DNA of 64,000 nt from positions 11,501,578-11,565,577 of the forward strand of contig NC_087073.1 in the NCBI RefSeq assembly GCF_026151205.1, read 5' to 3'. The stretch comes from Bolinopsis microptera (lineage: Eukaryota; Ctenophora; Tentaculata; Lobata; Bolinopsidae). Below are positions 25,801-34,629 of this stretch, in pieces (the first letter of the stretch is position 1; every line of letters starts with the position of its first letter). The position numbers and the translations under genes are program-made. The notes below the pieces were generated by a model that was not told the origin of the DNA, searched no databases, and was given only the letters and a program-made list of their open reading frames with translations.

Positions 25801-28800
25801 CTTAAATAATGTCGTTCACTTCACTAATTTTAATTGGGAAACCGATTCATATTAACTATAAATAGCATGCATTATGGTGGTAATTGGCCACAACCGTCGT
25901 ATCTATTTGGCAAGAGAAAGATACATATCTTTATCAAAATATACGAATTACCTGTTGGGACGCCATTATCCTCCGTAGCATCCTCCTTGAAAAAGTAACG
26001 GATGTCCTCTAGTGTCAATGAATGTATGCTATGTGCTACCATTGGGGCAAACATCTTCGATATTCCGGCCGCATCTAGGATTCTCGGGCATTCTTCAGAA
26101 GTTGAACCTGAAGTGTTATTTATCATTTTTATTGTTCACAGAAGAGAGTTTCAACTTACAGGGAATGGAATGCGTTTCATTTTCGCTCGGTCAGTGAATA
26201 CTAATAAGGATACAATGTCTTACAATATCAAAAGTAGAATGTAATGTTTTTGTGTATTAGAGCTTTAGCCACAGGTAGGTTGGTCTGTACGGAGTCCCAC
26301 AGTTTCAATTCCTTGTTTAACTAGCCGTACAGCAAGGATATATACTGTATGATATTAACAATTAGGAGTGATAAACATCAAAAGCTTTTATAATGATATG
26401 TTTTATTACCTGCTCCAACAGTTCCGATTAGAAATACGAGAGCTACAAACATCATATTGTTCTGGTGTTAAACGGTCAAAACTTTGTTGTTTGGGAAGAT
26501 TTAAAAATACAAATTTATTCCTCCTCAATAAAACCCCAGAATACCGTGCTCTGTGGAGGAAGAGCACTGTCATTTTGTGGATGAATTGTTCGGAAAAAGG
26601 TTGAATTTATAACTTTGAGACCCGGCATTCCGGGGCAACAGAATTTCGGAAATTTATTGTATGAAACGGTGGCTTGAATTACAAGAAAAACGGATATTAT
26701 ATATATAAAAGCCTATGAGAACATGAAAAAATAGCATGATTTATGACAATTTGAGCAAAAAATAGGCCAAACATGACGGAAAAGTTCTCCTATGACTCTG
26801 AAAAGAGTCAAGAGATTTAGTTTAACTCCTCAATTACTGTGGGCAGTGGTGTTTCACTGTTAAAAGGGCTTACGGAAAATGAAAACGCGTTGCTTACAAC
26901 GCGACAGTATCCTTCAATTTCAAATCAGGGAAACGTGCACATTGTACAGGGTGGCCCAAAAGTGACTACCCACACGCAACCTCTTAATAACTCACGTAAT
27001 TCGTCTCCAAATTGCACCAAAATTTCAGAGATTATAGATATGGGTCAAACTTAGATTTCCTGAAAGTTTCGTAAGCCACGCCCAATTACATTGGGCGTGG
27101 CGTGACACTCCCTCTTTTTCACTATTGTCTTCATAAAATGAGAACGCTTTAAGCTAAGAACTCAAAATTTTTTGCACACATTTGGCTTGATAATTGAAAA
27201 CCTTTCCCAAAGTTTCAAGTTCATTGGTTAAATTATGGCTGAGTTATGAACATTTCAAAACTCATCGGATACGTGATCCGAGCACTCAGTCAGTGATCTC
27301 TGCACTTGGTTAATGGCCTGTTTAGCTCACGTGCACCGCTTGATTGGTTGCAGCCTGCTTATGGGCCGGCCTATACAGCTGACAGCACCTAAAACGCTAT
27401 CACACGAATTAATGGTGGTGTCACCATTTCAGGGCTTGTTAGCCCTTCTAGTCACAGGTTCCTTACAATCAATAAAAAAGGAATGAACCATCCATTGAAT
27501 CATCGAAAATGGTTCACTATCCTCCCTTTACTGCAGAACAACGATTGTTCGTCTACCTGAAGAAAGAAAATGGGGAGTTCTACCCTCAGATTAAACGACA
27601 AGTCATTATTGGTATCCAATCAAAGCCTAATGAACCTCATTAATAAACGCTAACGCCTTATTCTTGATCAGATTAGGTGACGAGATCACTAATTGAGTGC
27701 AAAGATCACTGACTGAGTGCTCGGATCACGTATCCGATGAGTTTTGAAATGGTCATAACTCAGCCATAATTTAACCAATGAACTTGAAACTTTGGGAAAG
27801 GTTTTCAATTATCAAGCCAAATGTGTGCAAAAAATTTTGATTTCTTAGCTTAAAGCGTTCTCATTTTATGAAGACAATAGTGAAAAAGAGGGAGTGTCAC
27901 GCCACGCCCAATGTAATTGGGCGTGGCTTACGAAACTTTCAGGAAAACTAAGTTTGACCCATATCTATAATCTCTGAAATTTTGGTGCAATTTGGAGACG
28001 AATTACGTGAGTTATTAAGAGGTTGCGTGTGGGTAGTCACTTTTGGGCCACCCTGTAATTAATGTTTCATAATTCGATTAATTAAATGAGATGATAAAAT
28101 TTCCCGTGGATATTATTACGTTCCTCAGCGAAAAATAAGTTCGGGAGAGATTTTACCACCTTAAGGTCAATAAATTTGGTTCCCAATAAATTTTCGGTCA
28201 TACATCCGGATCCCGATCGCACTGTCGCGGCACTCTCGAGGCACTCTCGTGGCATTATGGCGGCATTCTCGTGGCACTAATCACTATGGTGGCATTCTCG
28301 TGGCACTATGGCAGCAATATGGCGGCACTCTGGCGGCATAGTTCCAACTTTTAATCATGTTCGTTTAAAAGCATAGAAAATCATTATACCTTCATTATTA
28401 TCTTTGATTTTTCCATTATTTAGCTACCGATTTATTTCCGATTTCGCACATATATAGCAGCGGTTTTAAAGGTTAAATTCTAGAAGGTGTCGTTTCACAT
28501 AATTTTTTTCAATGAGTTTAACTAGATGCAGATACTGTCTGATGGGAAAAGGAAGTAAGATAATGTGAAAGCATAAAAGCAGTGGATTACACATGTAATA
28601 GTCAAAGTAGTTCAGCAGTAGGAACGTTGATGTCATTATGTTAATTATTACAATGTAAGCTCAATAATATTCATGTCATATATTATGCTCTGTTGAAATT
28701 GTGGTCTGCTTTAAAATTAGTCGCCGAAAAATTTAGTCTCAAAAAATTTGGTTTACAACAATTTTAATCACAATTTTGACTAAATTTATGGTAGAAATTT

Positions 28801-31800
28801 GTCGGTAATCTACATTTTATCTTAATTGCTAAATCCTGATAATGCCCCAACGTATCCCTAATCTCAATATATATCTTCCTGATAAAAGGCACCGATTTCA
28901 TAATACTACAGGGTGGGCCAAAAGTCAGTACCCATACGTTGGCCTTTATAGCTCAGTCACTGAGTGCCCAATTTAAATACTTCTTTCTGATATGACTTAG
29001 TACCACCACTGGTTCGAGGAATTTGTCAACTCTAAAAATATTCGCGTTCATTTTTTTCAAATGGAGGTTCATTTTCACATTTATTTGATAGTTTGGATAG
29101 TCGGATCAAGCTAAATGTTATTGAATTGTGTTTGGCCATTCGAATTACGTTTGTCCTGAAAGAATTAGAACTGATGACCGAGATATGAAGCATAACGAGT
29201 TTATTCATTACGTGTGATTAGGTGATTGGTTTACCTAATCACGTGATAAGGTGCCCCCGTTAACTACCCCGTTAAACATTATGGGAATTGTTAAGGGTGC
29301 CCAATTAAGGTGTCGTGTCACGGTGTCACATAATCACCCAGTCAATATTGTTAACGAGATACAGAAAATGCTTGATAACTTCGTCATTTCTAATCCGTTT
29401 TGCCTCATGTTTTCAGATCATATGCAACATTTGATAATCTACCGTCTCTGAAAAAATTAGGCGTTCAGTATGTTCAGAGAAAACAATATAGGTGTTTTAA
29501 TATTGAATGGGCGTGGTCTAAAATATTCGAATTTTCAAATTTTGACGACGGAATCCTCGAACCAGTAAGTACAGTATGCCATCTGCAAAGCAACAGCTCT
29601 CAAATATAAAACACGGCGGAGCTATTAAGGCCAACGTATGGGTACTGACTTTTGGCCCACCCTGTACTACTAGGATACCGTTACCGGGGTCTCTGCACGA
29701 TAAGTATTACCGTATGGTGGATCTAGTTAATATGAATAAACTCTTTGTGCTTGATACATCGGTTATCTGAGAAACTTAATTTTCCATTTTTCTGGACATA
29801 AGTACATCAAATTCTTCATTTAAAAAAAATGAACACCAATATTGATGTATTCTTCGAACCAACGATAATAAATCAAGAGGCTTGCATTTGAACATATTGA
29901 CATGAGTGCAGAGTTGAACCTGTACGGAACCTAGTAGATTCAGTTCCTTGTTTAACATACCGTTCAGCAAGGACATCCACTACTTTAGCCCGGCGAGGCA
30001 CATAGTTCACTCTACAACTCAATGTCAAATGTTTGGTATATACTAGCCAAATTCACAAGATATATCCTTGTGTTTGAGAAGCGCTACTAGAACTGCTTCC
30101 TTTCCCTTCAGTATCCCACAGTCTCTCGATTTTTGTAACTGCAAGAGAACTCTCTTAAACAATTACTAGACACGGTGATTATAAATCAAGAGGCTTGCAT
30201 TTGAACATATTGACATGAGTGCAGAGTTGAACCTGTACGGAACCTAGTAGTTTCAGTTCCTTGTTTAACATACCGTTCAGCAAGGACATCCACTACTTTA
30301 GCCCGGCGAGGCACATAGTTCACTCTACAACTCGATGTCAAATGTTTGGTATATACTAGCCAAATTCACAAGATATATCCTTGTGTTTGAGAAGCGCTAC
30401 TAGAACTGCTTCCTTTCCCTTCAGTATCCCACAGTCTCTCGAGTTTCGTAACTGCCAGATAACTCTCTTAAACAATTACTAGACACGGTGATTATAAATC
30501 AAGAGGCTTGCATTTGAACATATTGACATGAGTGCAGAGTTGAACCTGTACGGAACCTAGTAGTTTCAGTTCCTTGTTTAACATACCGTACAGCAAGGAC
30601 ATCCGCTACTTTAGCCCGGCGAGGCACATCATACTAAATAGCACGTCATACTAAATTATTACAATTATAGGGCACTCAGCGACTGAGTAATAAGCCTCAA
30701 CGTATGTGTATTGACTTTTTCCCCCTCCCTTTTGTTGACATTTCTACCAGACATAAAAGAGTTTGGGAAAATCACGTACAGCTCTTCTGAACAACACAGG
30801 CAGTTAGGCGATATATTTGCTAAATAGTACCTGCAGATCAGCTAATGAGGCAGAAATTATGTGACGGCTATTCTCTCTAAATTACCGTTTATTTTGTTGA
30901 CTTGGTTCCTAAATACTTCCAAGTCTTGACTCTTGCAGATGATTACCAATTCTTGGCAAGAGAACAATACTGTTACTGATTAAGACTGCAACTTGGTAAT
31001 TGCGCCAGGTGCTGCTCTGCTATAACGGTGGTTTAGTCGACGGAATCTTATCTTTTGAGATTAATAATCAGAGCCTTGATTTTAACCGGTCAGACTTTTA
31101 TTTACTCAGTTACACTTACAGAGTAAAAAGCAAAAGTTATGCGGTCTGTTATAGCAGTACCACTGGCGCTGTGAAAAGGGGGTTAAGAAGGAGGGGGGGG
31201 GGGGGGGGGGGGGGGGATTTCGGTGAATGCTCAGTATACATAAAAGTTGTAATTCATGGGTTTCTATGTAATTATAATAATCCTGCCTAAAATAAAGTTG
31301 TAATATAACTGTATTATTGCAAATACTCACTGTTATATTTTGTTAGGTGGAAGCTAATCTGTACGCTTTTGTGTACGCGACAGTAGCTATGAACTGTACC
31401 GAGAAGGAGTGGGAGGCTATTTTCCAGGAGTACACTAAGGAATCCCTGCAGAGCAAGCAAAGATATCTCATGAAGGCGTTAGCGTCCACTTTTAATGTGG
31501 ACATCGTCAAGAAACTCCTCAAATACACCATGGGTATGTTAAACCTGATAATTCTGTCATATTTCATACGTACTTGTTCAGATTTGTATTCAGATTTTAC
31601 GATAGTGTTCACATAACGAGTACTGTGCAACTCTCAAGATCACATGAACTTGTGAGATGAAAATAATTGGTTTAACTTTGACACTAACAAAGTAAGTGAC
31701 TCAGATGAGAAGATGATCAGAAGACAAGACGCCAGGATTGTTCTGATGCACATATCTATGGGAAGCTACCCGGCCAACTACGCTACCTGGGACTTTCTCA

Positions 31801-33705
31801 GAGAGAACTGGGCCTTCTTCTATGAAGAGTGAGTCACTGAGGAGTGTTATAACACAACCGGTACACTACTTAATCTGTAGTATTATAACACTACACAACC
31901 TGGCCAATTTCTCTTATAGTGCCACTTTTAGTGTGACTTTTAGTCAAGTTACCAAGTTACTATGGTTGCCAATGATTCTGTACGGCCCAAACTGAAGTCA
32001 TTCGAGCGGAGACCATGGCCTATCGGGCGCCTATCAGACGCCTATCGGGCGCCTTGCCATGGCCAATACTACGGCACATTGTGTTTGGTCGTTTTACAAA
32101 CTTGAAGGTACGTGACACGATCAATTTTTGGACTGATTTTACTTGTATATTATAAATAAGATGCGTCGAGTGCGAAGGAATCCTCTGATCTCACCCCACC
32201 GTGTCGAATGCAGGCTGCTTGCTTAGCATGTGTCCAAGTTCCCTCTATAGAGTTCGTGTGGGCTCCAGTCTCTGGGTCGACAAAGTTGGTAGAGTGATTC
32301 ACATTAAGGTGTATATATCCCAAGCTCGTCAGGTTGACATATCCCTTCCACTTGTCTGTGATGACGGTCGTCCCTCTCCTCACGTAGGTCTGTACGATGT
32401 TCCCCAGGGTCCCAGCGTCACGATAGTTTCCAGGGAAGAAAGCCAGAAAGCAGAAGTCAGAATATCGTTGAACTCCTCCTGCCAGCCATGTTCCCTGGAC
32501 AGGCCGTCCTCTGTTGAACTTATGCTTCCTGAACTTCGCTTCATCAATCTCCACAATTGTAGAAGGTCCACCGATGTTAGGGCTCGTCTGTATATCTTCT
32601 GCCATATGCTGTCGTATTGTGTGGAAGATCCGTCTGACTGTTGTCTCAGCGACACTCGCTCTCTCTGCAGTCCTCGTGACCGTCAGGCCCTCAGCAAATG
32701 ATGATAGGATCAGGATGAAGTCACCATAGGAAAGGGTACTTTTAGAGAGGTATAGTGTGTCCTTTAGGGCACTGTCAGCAGCAACCGTCCATGTAGATGG
32801 CAGTGGAGCAAGGTTTTATCACCATTCTGTCGTGGTCAGGACAACGGGAACACCGTCGTTTCGTTGAAAGGATCTTCACGTCTATTAGATACTGGCTGCA
32901 GTTTGCGTCTGTAGAGAACATCCCAGTTGCTTGTAGCTCCTCGTAGGTAGGGTTGGTGTGAGTTCTGATTGTGTGGACCTTGGTGAAGACGTTCAGGATC
33001 GATGGTTTGCAGTTATCAGATGTGATAATACATGTAAAATCAGTCCAAAAATTGATCGTGTCACGTACCTTCAAGTTGTAATTGACCGATAAAATAACTA
33101 AAAACGGTCAAACACAATGTGCCGTAGTATTGGCCATGGCAAGGCGCCCGATAGGCGCCTGATAGGCCATGGTCTCCGCTCGAATGACCCAAACTTTTCC
33201 CAATAATGATGTTAATAAGATTTGCACACTTGCAGGTTTGGTCACACTAACTCAGGGTTCGACCTGCTCATAGAATCTGTTATCGGCCAGTTTTACAAAA
33301 AGGAAGATATAGATGAAGTTAACAAGTTCTTTGATAACAAGGACGATTTGGGCAGCATTGAGAGAGGAGTTAAAAAGGGTAACGTTCTTATTTCGTTATT
33401 CTTATAATAACTTGTAATTAATAAGTAATTAATAAAGCTGAAATACTCATACTATTGAATATCTCCATGAACATTGAATATTTGGCTATGAATATTGTGT
33501 TCTGTGCTGGTAATAGTGTATTTACAACGATTACAACACAAAATCTAAATATATTCAGAACAATCTAAACCCGTTCAGCACTAACACAAATGCTGATTTC
33601 TAACCCTCTCCAGGTCTAGAAGCAGCCTCACATCGGAGAGAGTGGTTGAAGAAACATAAAGAGCATGCTGGAGGCTGGTTAAAAGTTAACTTCCCCCGAG
33701 ACTAG
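4896..33705 (+). CDS. M1-family zinc aminopeptidase, 20 exons
   Basis: Membrane-anchored or secreted M1 metallopeptidase that removes N-terminal residues from peptides. Exons: 4896-5011, 9016-9088, 9305-9420, 9615-9758, 9874-9999, 10793-10943, 11107-11227, 11725-11906, 12022-12108, 12257-12391, 15799-15930, 18796-18965, 19078-19344, 19533-19645, 19781-19901, 20013-20118, 31347-31533, 31705-31828, 33236-33378, 33614-33705. They sum to 2706 nt, or 901 residues, a normal family length, with every phase joining. The N-terminus ([17 protein letters not shown]) is a signal peptide or type II anchor. Catalytic hallmarks are all present: GAMEN at 293-297, zinc site HELAH at 329-333, third ligand E352 in WLNEGFAS and transition-state Y415. 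A C-terminal ERAP1_C-like helical domain follows. It resembles aminopeptidase N/ERAP/puromycin-sensitive enzymes; the subfamily is not resolved. Exon 1 is joined to exon 2 across 4 kb by phase and by the family motif [15 protein letters not shown]. Confidence 0.92.
5531..5815. repeat. 15-bp minisatellite, about 19 copies, intron 1
   Basis: Perfect to near-perfect tandem copies of GCTCCCTAACATTGC, with a C/T variant at the last base. The unit length is a multiple of three, so several frames stay open on both strands; this is not coding. Just upstream (about 5265-5336) is a shorter array of a roughly 25-bp unit ending in TGTACTCTAGT. Confidence 0.95.
6141..8032 (-). CDS. SRCR plus ephrin-receptor-like cysteine-rich type I membrane protein
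   Basis: Three exons on the - strand: 8032-7984, 7834-7520 and 7345-6141, all phase 1, total 522 residues. Residues 1-16 ([16 protein letters not shown]) form a signal peptide. Two scavenger-receptor cysteine-rich domains follow, at about 18-120 and 123-223, each with the GTVCDDGF or GTVCRDGF core and a terminal DVFL.C. From about 227 to 440 lie ephrin-receptor-like GCC2/GCC3 repeats with C..C and CSCxxGMFW motifs; these appear internally duplicated. A transmembrane helix at about 448-469 is followed by a KKKRKKRK stop-transfer and a tail of about 45 residues. It is probably a surface receptor or adhesion/pattern-recognition protein. The whole gene sits inside intron 1 of the aminopeptidase in opposite orientation. 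Ligand unknown. Confidence 0.9.
10166..10803. repeat. 58-bp minisatellite, 11 copies, carrying the exon 6 splice acceptor
   Basis: Eleven 58-bp units run directly into aminopeptidase exon 6. Each unit contains CCAG or TCAG followed by TAACATGCCAAAG, which is the real 3' splice site plus the first codons of exon 6 (S-N-M-P-K). Acceptor AGs therefore recur at 10212, 10270, 10328 and so on every 58 bp to the functional one at 10792. Using any upstream copy would read through to TAA in the next unit. Confidence 0.95.
11277..11396. repeat. ACTAGT-rich self-complementary repeat, intron 7
   Basis: About 120 bp of alternating ACTAGTGAC and ACTAGTAAC units. Because ACTAGT is its own reverse complement and the spacers GTGAC/GTAAC appear in both orientations, the array can fold into a long hairpin. 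It lies about 50 bp after the exon 7 donor. Confidence 0.85.
13271..14366. repeat. Inner inverted repeat with a cluster of 22-bp palindromes
   Basis: The ends ATATGAGGGACCACATGCAA (13271) and its reverse complement (ending 14366) bracket a region with six full palindromes built on the half-site TGGTATATCTG. They lie at 13383-13404, 13978-13999, 14041-14062, 14136-14157, 14188-14209 and 14322-14343, with further half-sites near 13294 and 14095. The copy at 14136 is perfect and extends to 30 bp. The arms are conserved while the central bases vary, which suits a dimeric DNA-binding protein or a transposase-binding array. Confidence 0.85.
14624..14632 (+). promoter_or_regulatory. TATA box for the FLYWCH ORF
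   Basis: TATATAAAG lies 85-93 bp before the ATG at 14717, a plausible core promoter distance allowing a 55-60 nt leader. It separates the palindrome cluster from the ORF. Confidence 0.5.
14717..15247 (+). CDS. FLYWCH zinc-finger protein inside the long-TIR element
   Basis: Intact 176-codon single-exon ORF. Residues about 9-71 match the FLYWCH zinc finger: hydrophobic [13 protein letters not shown], then WRCVKK, a second cysteine in DRCKGRLYT and PHNH, giving a C43, C50, H68, H70 zinc set. A basic helical stretch ([10 protein letters not shown]) and an acidic C-terminus (ELEEDDCM) follow. FLYWCH domains bind DNA and are often found with MULE transposases, but here no transposase domain follows. 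A leucine codon upstream is in frame, but the ATG at 14717 fits the TATA box spacing better. Codon use is far more GC-rich than nearby intron sequence. It could be an element-encoded regulator or a captured host gene; activity unknown. Confidence 0.75.
   Translation: MFDEDTVKVVRGRTANSQNLLHRDFRYSKDGKPTLDGRQAWRCVKKNDRCKGRLYTLNGSLVSVTQPHNHSADIADCEVREALSQVHDLAATTITQNHRIYCSVTGSLSQAARFLLPSEKAVKKQAQRARRKENPVPRAPTNLADLELEEDDCMSLAGEPMLQFDNKDDELLRSVM
16976..17545 (-). pseudogene. 3' coding end of an RNase H-bearing LINE
   Basis: Read on the - strand from about 17541, an uninterrupted frame to the stop at 16978-16976 gives [20 protein letters not shown], the last RNase H motif, then a region ending in a C..C...ET..HFLCEC zinc-knuckle and a final RLDKEDLFG. 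This is the usual C-terminus of RNase H-containing non-LTR retrotransposons of the Jockey/R1/I group. The copy is 5'-truncated at about 17546, as expected from incomplete reverse transcription. The sequence below 16976 to about 16600 is probably its 3' UTR. It sits antisense in aminopeptidase intron 11. Confidence 0.75.
17963..18511. mobile_element. Short non-autonomous inverted-repeat element (MITE-like)
   Basis: The left end ACGTTTCCTTGATTTTTGTA is matched by a degenerate reverse complement at the right end (ACAAAATTCAGGGAAACGT). Inside are repeated TGTAGGGGATTTATG copies and a roughly 165-bp direct duplication containing TTCCGGGGTATTTGGAACATG. No coding potential and no obvious target duplication. 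Confidence 0.5.
20119..20375. repeat. 11-bp minisatellite beginning at the exon 16 donor
   Basis: About 22 copies of GTGTTACCAGT start within a few bases of the GT donor at 20119-20120. Each unit ends in TTACCAG, which resembles a splice acceptor. Long reading frames through it are repeat artefacts. Confidence 0.92.
20401..22005. mobile_element. hAT-like non-autonomous element with 8-bp target duplication
   Basis: The ends CAGGGGCGTGC and GCACGCCCCTG are inverted and typical of hAT elements. They are flanked by identical ACTTTGAT at 20393-20400 and 22006-22013. The left subterminal region is GC-rich with GCGCGAAGCGCC and GCGAGCGAAGCGAGC palindromes, a style common in animal hAT elements. No transposase reading frame is visible in the 1605 bp. 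It lies in aminopeptidase intron 16 immediately after the 11-bp minisatellite. Confidence 0.88.
21203..21785. mobile_element. Inverted-repeat element nested in the hAT element
   Basis: TACCTTACAAGACATTTTT at 21203 reappears in reverse complement ending at 21785. Next to each end lies a directly repeated block of about 100 bp with TTCGCCATATTTTCGGACCG and AAAATTTCGGTCGTCG. It is probably a second insertion into the hAT element, or else subterminal repeats of it. Confidence 0.55.
22923..24200 (+). CDS. Rhodopsin-like (class A) G-protein-coupled receptor, intronless
   Basis: Single-exon receptor of 425 residues with seven hydrophobic segments. TM1 carries GN at 57-58 (GIPGNILG). C114 before TM3 and C192 in extracellular loop 2 can form the class A disulfide. 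The end of TM3 reads [12 protein letters not shown] at 136-147, so the arginine of the DRY box is kept but its acidic neighbour is not. TM6 has CNLP at 271-274, and TM7 has NPIFY at 322-326, the NPxxY motif. The N-terminus carries an N-glycosylation site (NST). The long serine-rich C-tail has no clear PDZ ligand. Ligand unknown; it looks like the lineage-expanded orphan receptors of cnidarians. It is nested in aminopeptidase intron 16 on the same strand and needs its own promoter. Confidence 0.9.
   Translation: MNSTVDLADPVEMNDVYNPHVKDYPNIKYPDMKTPFVPLDYSLGFLLLLCTLIGIPGNILGVFYFTSMTKKDRVTLLYIIICSIDIITSFSHLPVAIAMFRGRKPGLFNNYLFCALWETTFTILQKMSIFLVLLLSTLRTVAIVKPFYKIRIRTVMGSVAGYLVILILIPVLQYKIPPLRGEFKYSWDGAYCYYNFEMKFEHAVNLVMVGLPPILTFVTLMVSVLKLHFSAKKSVSRSVKGDRSPRAKVIQKWKDRASITIVMFSSLFLVCNLPLFVNMMHNMTSRFFGVKYPGVYFGTRFMFWYSWHIAKMESVVVNAALNPIFYYCRMRRFRLWCNMVITCRSFRLNDLHDSMRPGFSGMQASSDAAYRLRMVRASKMANGTFENGQCQTMSQSVADSSGTGCSGLVEELASSSADNYCETNL
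24743..26455 (-). CDS. Orphan secreted protein, six exons, with a furin-type site
   Basis: Exons on the - strand: 26455-26410, 26107-25952, 25784-25684, 25540-25273, 25164-25019 and 24907-24743. They sum to 882 nt and 293 residues, and all phases join with good donors and acceptors. Residues 1-15 ([15 protein letters not shown]) are a signal peptide. The mature chain has four cysteines (C22, C153, C155 and one near the end), an NRT glycosylation site and a dibasic RERRS at 195-199 that fits furin cleavage. An acidic segment follows, then a helical C-terminus ending in FMFCMLN. I do not recognise the family. It lies in aminopeptidase intron 16, antisense, about 0.5 kb beyond the end of the GPCR gene and convergent with it. 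Confidence 0.8.
26947..28055. mobile_element. Mariner/IS630-type element with about 345-bp inverted repeats
   Basis: The ends CAGGGTGGCCCAAAAGTGAC and reverse complement are flanked by TA at 26945-26946 and 28056-28057, the target dinucleotide of Tc1/mariner elements. The inverted repeat extends about 345 bp inward on each side with few differences. That is unusually long for the superfamily and allows a long stem. The centre keeps a short piece of coding sequence (27509-27643). Confidence 0.85.
27509..27643 (+). pseudogene. Remnant N-terminal helix-turn-helix of a mariner-type transposase
   Basis: A 44-codon frame contains [18 protein letters not shown] followed by YPQIKRQV. This resembles the DUF4817-like helix-turn-helix that opens some mariner/IS630-related transposases (FT.EQR.F). 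No DDE catalytic domain remains. It sits exactly between the two inverted repeats. Confidence 0.45.
28909..29664. mobile_element. Second mariner-type MITE
   Basis: The ends CAGGGTGGGCCAAAAGTCAG and reverse complement, with inverted similarity running about 37 bp (through ACGTTGGCCT), are flanked by TA on both sides. The 756-bp interior has no transposase. The ends are related to, but distinct from, those of the element at 26947, so two subfamilies landed within 1 kb. Confidence 0.85.
29866..30640 (-). repeat. 313-bp tandem repeat, 2.4 copies, with a tRNA/SINE-like core
   Basis: The phrase AAATCAAGAGGCTTGCATTT begins at 29870, 30183 and 30496, exactly 313 bp apart, with few differences between copies. 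Read on the - strand each unit has GGGCTAAAGTAGTGG, similar to a polymerase III A box, and about 65 bp later GGTTCAACTCTGC, similar to a B box. This suggests a tRNA-derived SINE organised in tandem. A diverged relative lies near 26275-26340. Confidence 0.6.
31192..31216. repeat. Poly-G tract
   Basis: A run of about 25 G with its first interruption at the left edge. It lies in aminopeptidase intron 16 about 130 bp before exon 17. Confidence 0.85.
31994..33187. mobile_element. Merlin-family DNA transposon with 8-bp target duplication
   Basis: CCCAAACT occurs at 31986-31993 and 33188-33195 as a target duplication of the size expected for Merlin. The terminal inverted repeats start at TCATTCGAGCGGAGACC and run about 150 bp inward, through GCGCC blocks and CGTGACACGATCAATTTTTG. 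The element lies between aminopeptidase exons 18 and 19 and encodes a broken transposase on the - strand. The good conservation of ends and coding parts suggests a fairly recent insertion. Confidence 0.9.
32150..33074 (-). pseudogene. Merlin transposase (ISXO2/IS1595-like DDE), disrupted
   Basis: The first part (33074-32775) ends in a zinc-ribbon, [13 protein letters not shown] then YMDGCC, where a tryptophan codon appears to have become TGA just before QCPK. The frame then shifts and continues with [16 protein letters not shown], a helix-turn-helix-like stretch ([13 protein letters not shown]) and the catalytic domain (frame ending at 32150). The expected acidic residues are in [17 protein letters not shown] and SIEGTW. 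One nonsense change plus one frameshift therefore separate this from an intact protein of roughly 300 residues. Family assignment follows from the DDE_Tnp_ISXO2 signatures. Confidence 0.85.
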
Positions 33706-34629
33706 AGCAGATATCCCGCTCTCCAGTTACAAACTTTTTCTCTCTTCAGTCTTCACTTGTCAGCCGACAACATCCAGTTAAAACATGCCTCATCACTAAT
33801 TGTTGACGCCGGAATAATGTAATTGTGTCTGATTTGCGGGACGATTAGGGCTGTTTTCAGTAAATTATTATGTCAATTAAAAGAATTCCAAATAAGCGTG
33901 CCACGTGATCTGTTAATTAAAACATACTCAGTATATTTGAAATGGTGTTAATTTTGTTATTATGTATCAGGAGGAAAAGCTTGTAAATTTGGACAAATTT
34001 AGTATTGTAAATTAGGATTGATTTGGAAAGCATTCTTAAAGCTGACGTATGTTATTAGTAATTTAAATTAGAAGAATAGTTCTTGATTTAATTTAGGAGT
34101 GTCCGTGTTGTATCTTCATTCACCACAAATGTTTTAACTTAATTTTGCATCCTGTTTTGTTTTAATCTTTATTTAAATTTGTGTATTATGATGAAATATT
34201 TATTCAGCTGGCTGGAACAGCTAAGATTATTTTATCATCGTCGAACCCGCGGAGTGATTTGATTTTAAATTATGAAAGCAGGTTTAGGTTTCTGACGGCG
34301 ACGATATTAGTCGTTGCATCACAAAGCAAGTGTTAAGCCAGAAGATTCACGAGTCTTCGCGGTTTCAGAAAGTTTTGTTTATTTTGGATCAAGATGAAAT
34401 TGTATCTAATTTGTCTTGTTTAGTTTTTCTGCAGTTTATTCTTTTTTTTTGCATTTCCAAATTCTTCCCGATGAAAATAAAAAAATTGTAAGTAGACTCC
34501 TTATTGGATATATTTCGCAGAATCAGGAACATTTTTATTGGATTTGAGTTTAAATTAAAAGTTTTAACCGGTGCTCGAGTAAGCAGTTCACGAGTGATAT
34601 TAAACACTCTACACTCTACACCCGATATG

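Noticed and set aside
32201-32701. 166-codon + strand frame
   Set aside because: It is the opposite-strand shadow of the Merlin transposase.
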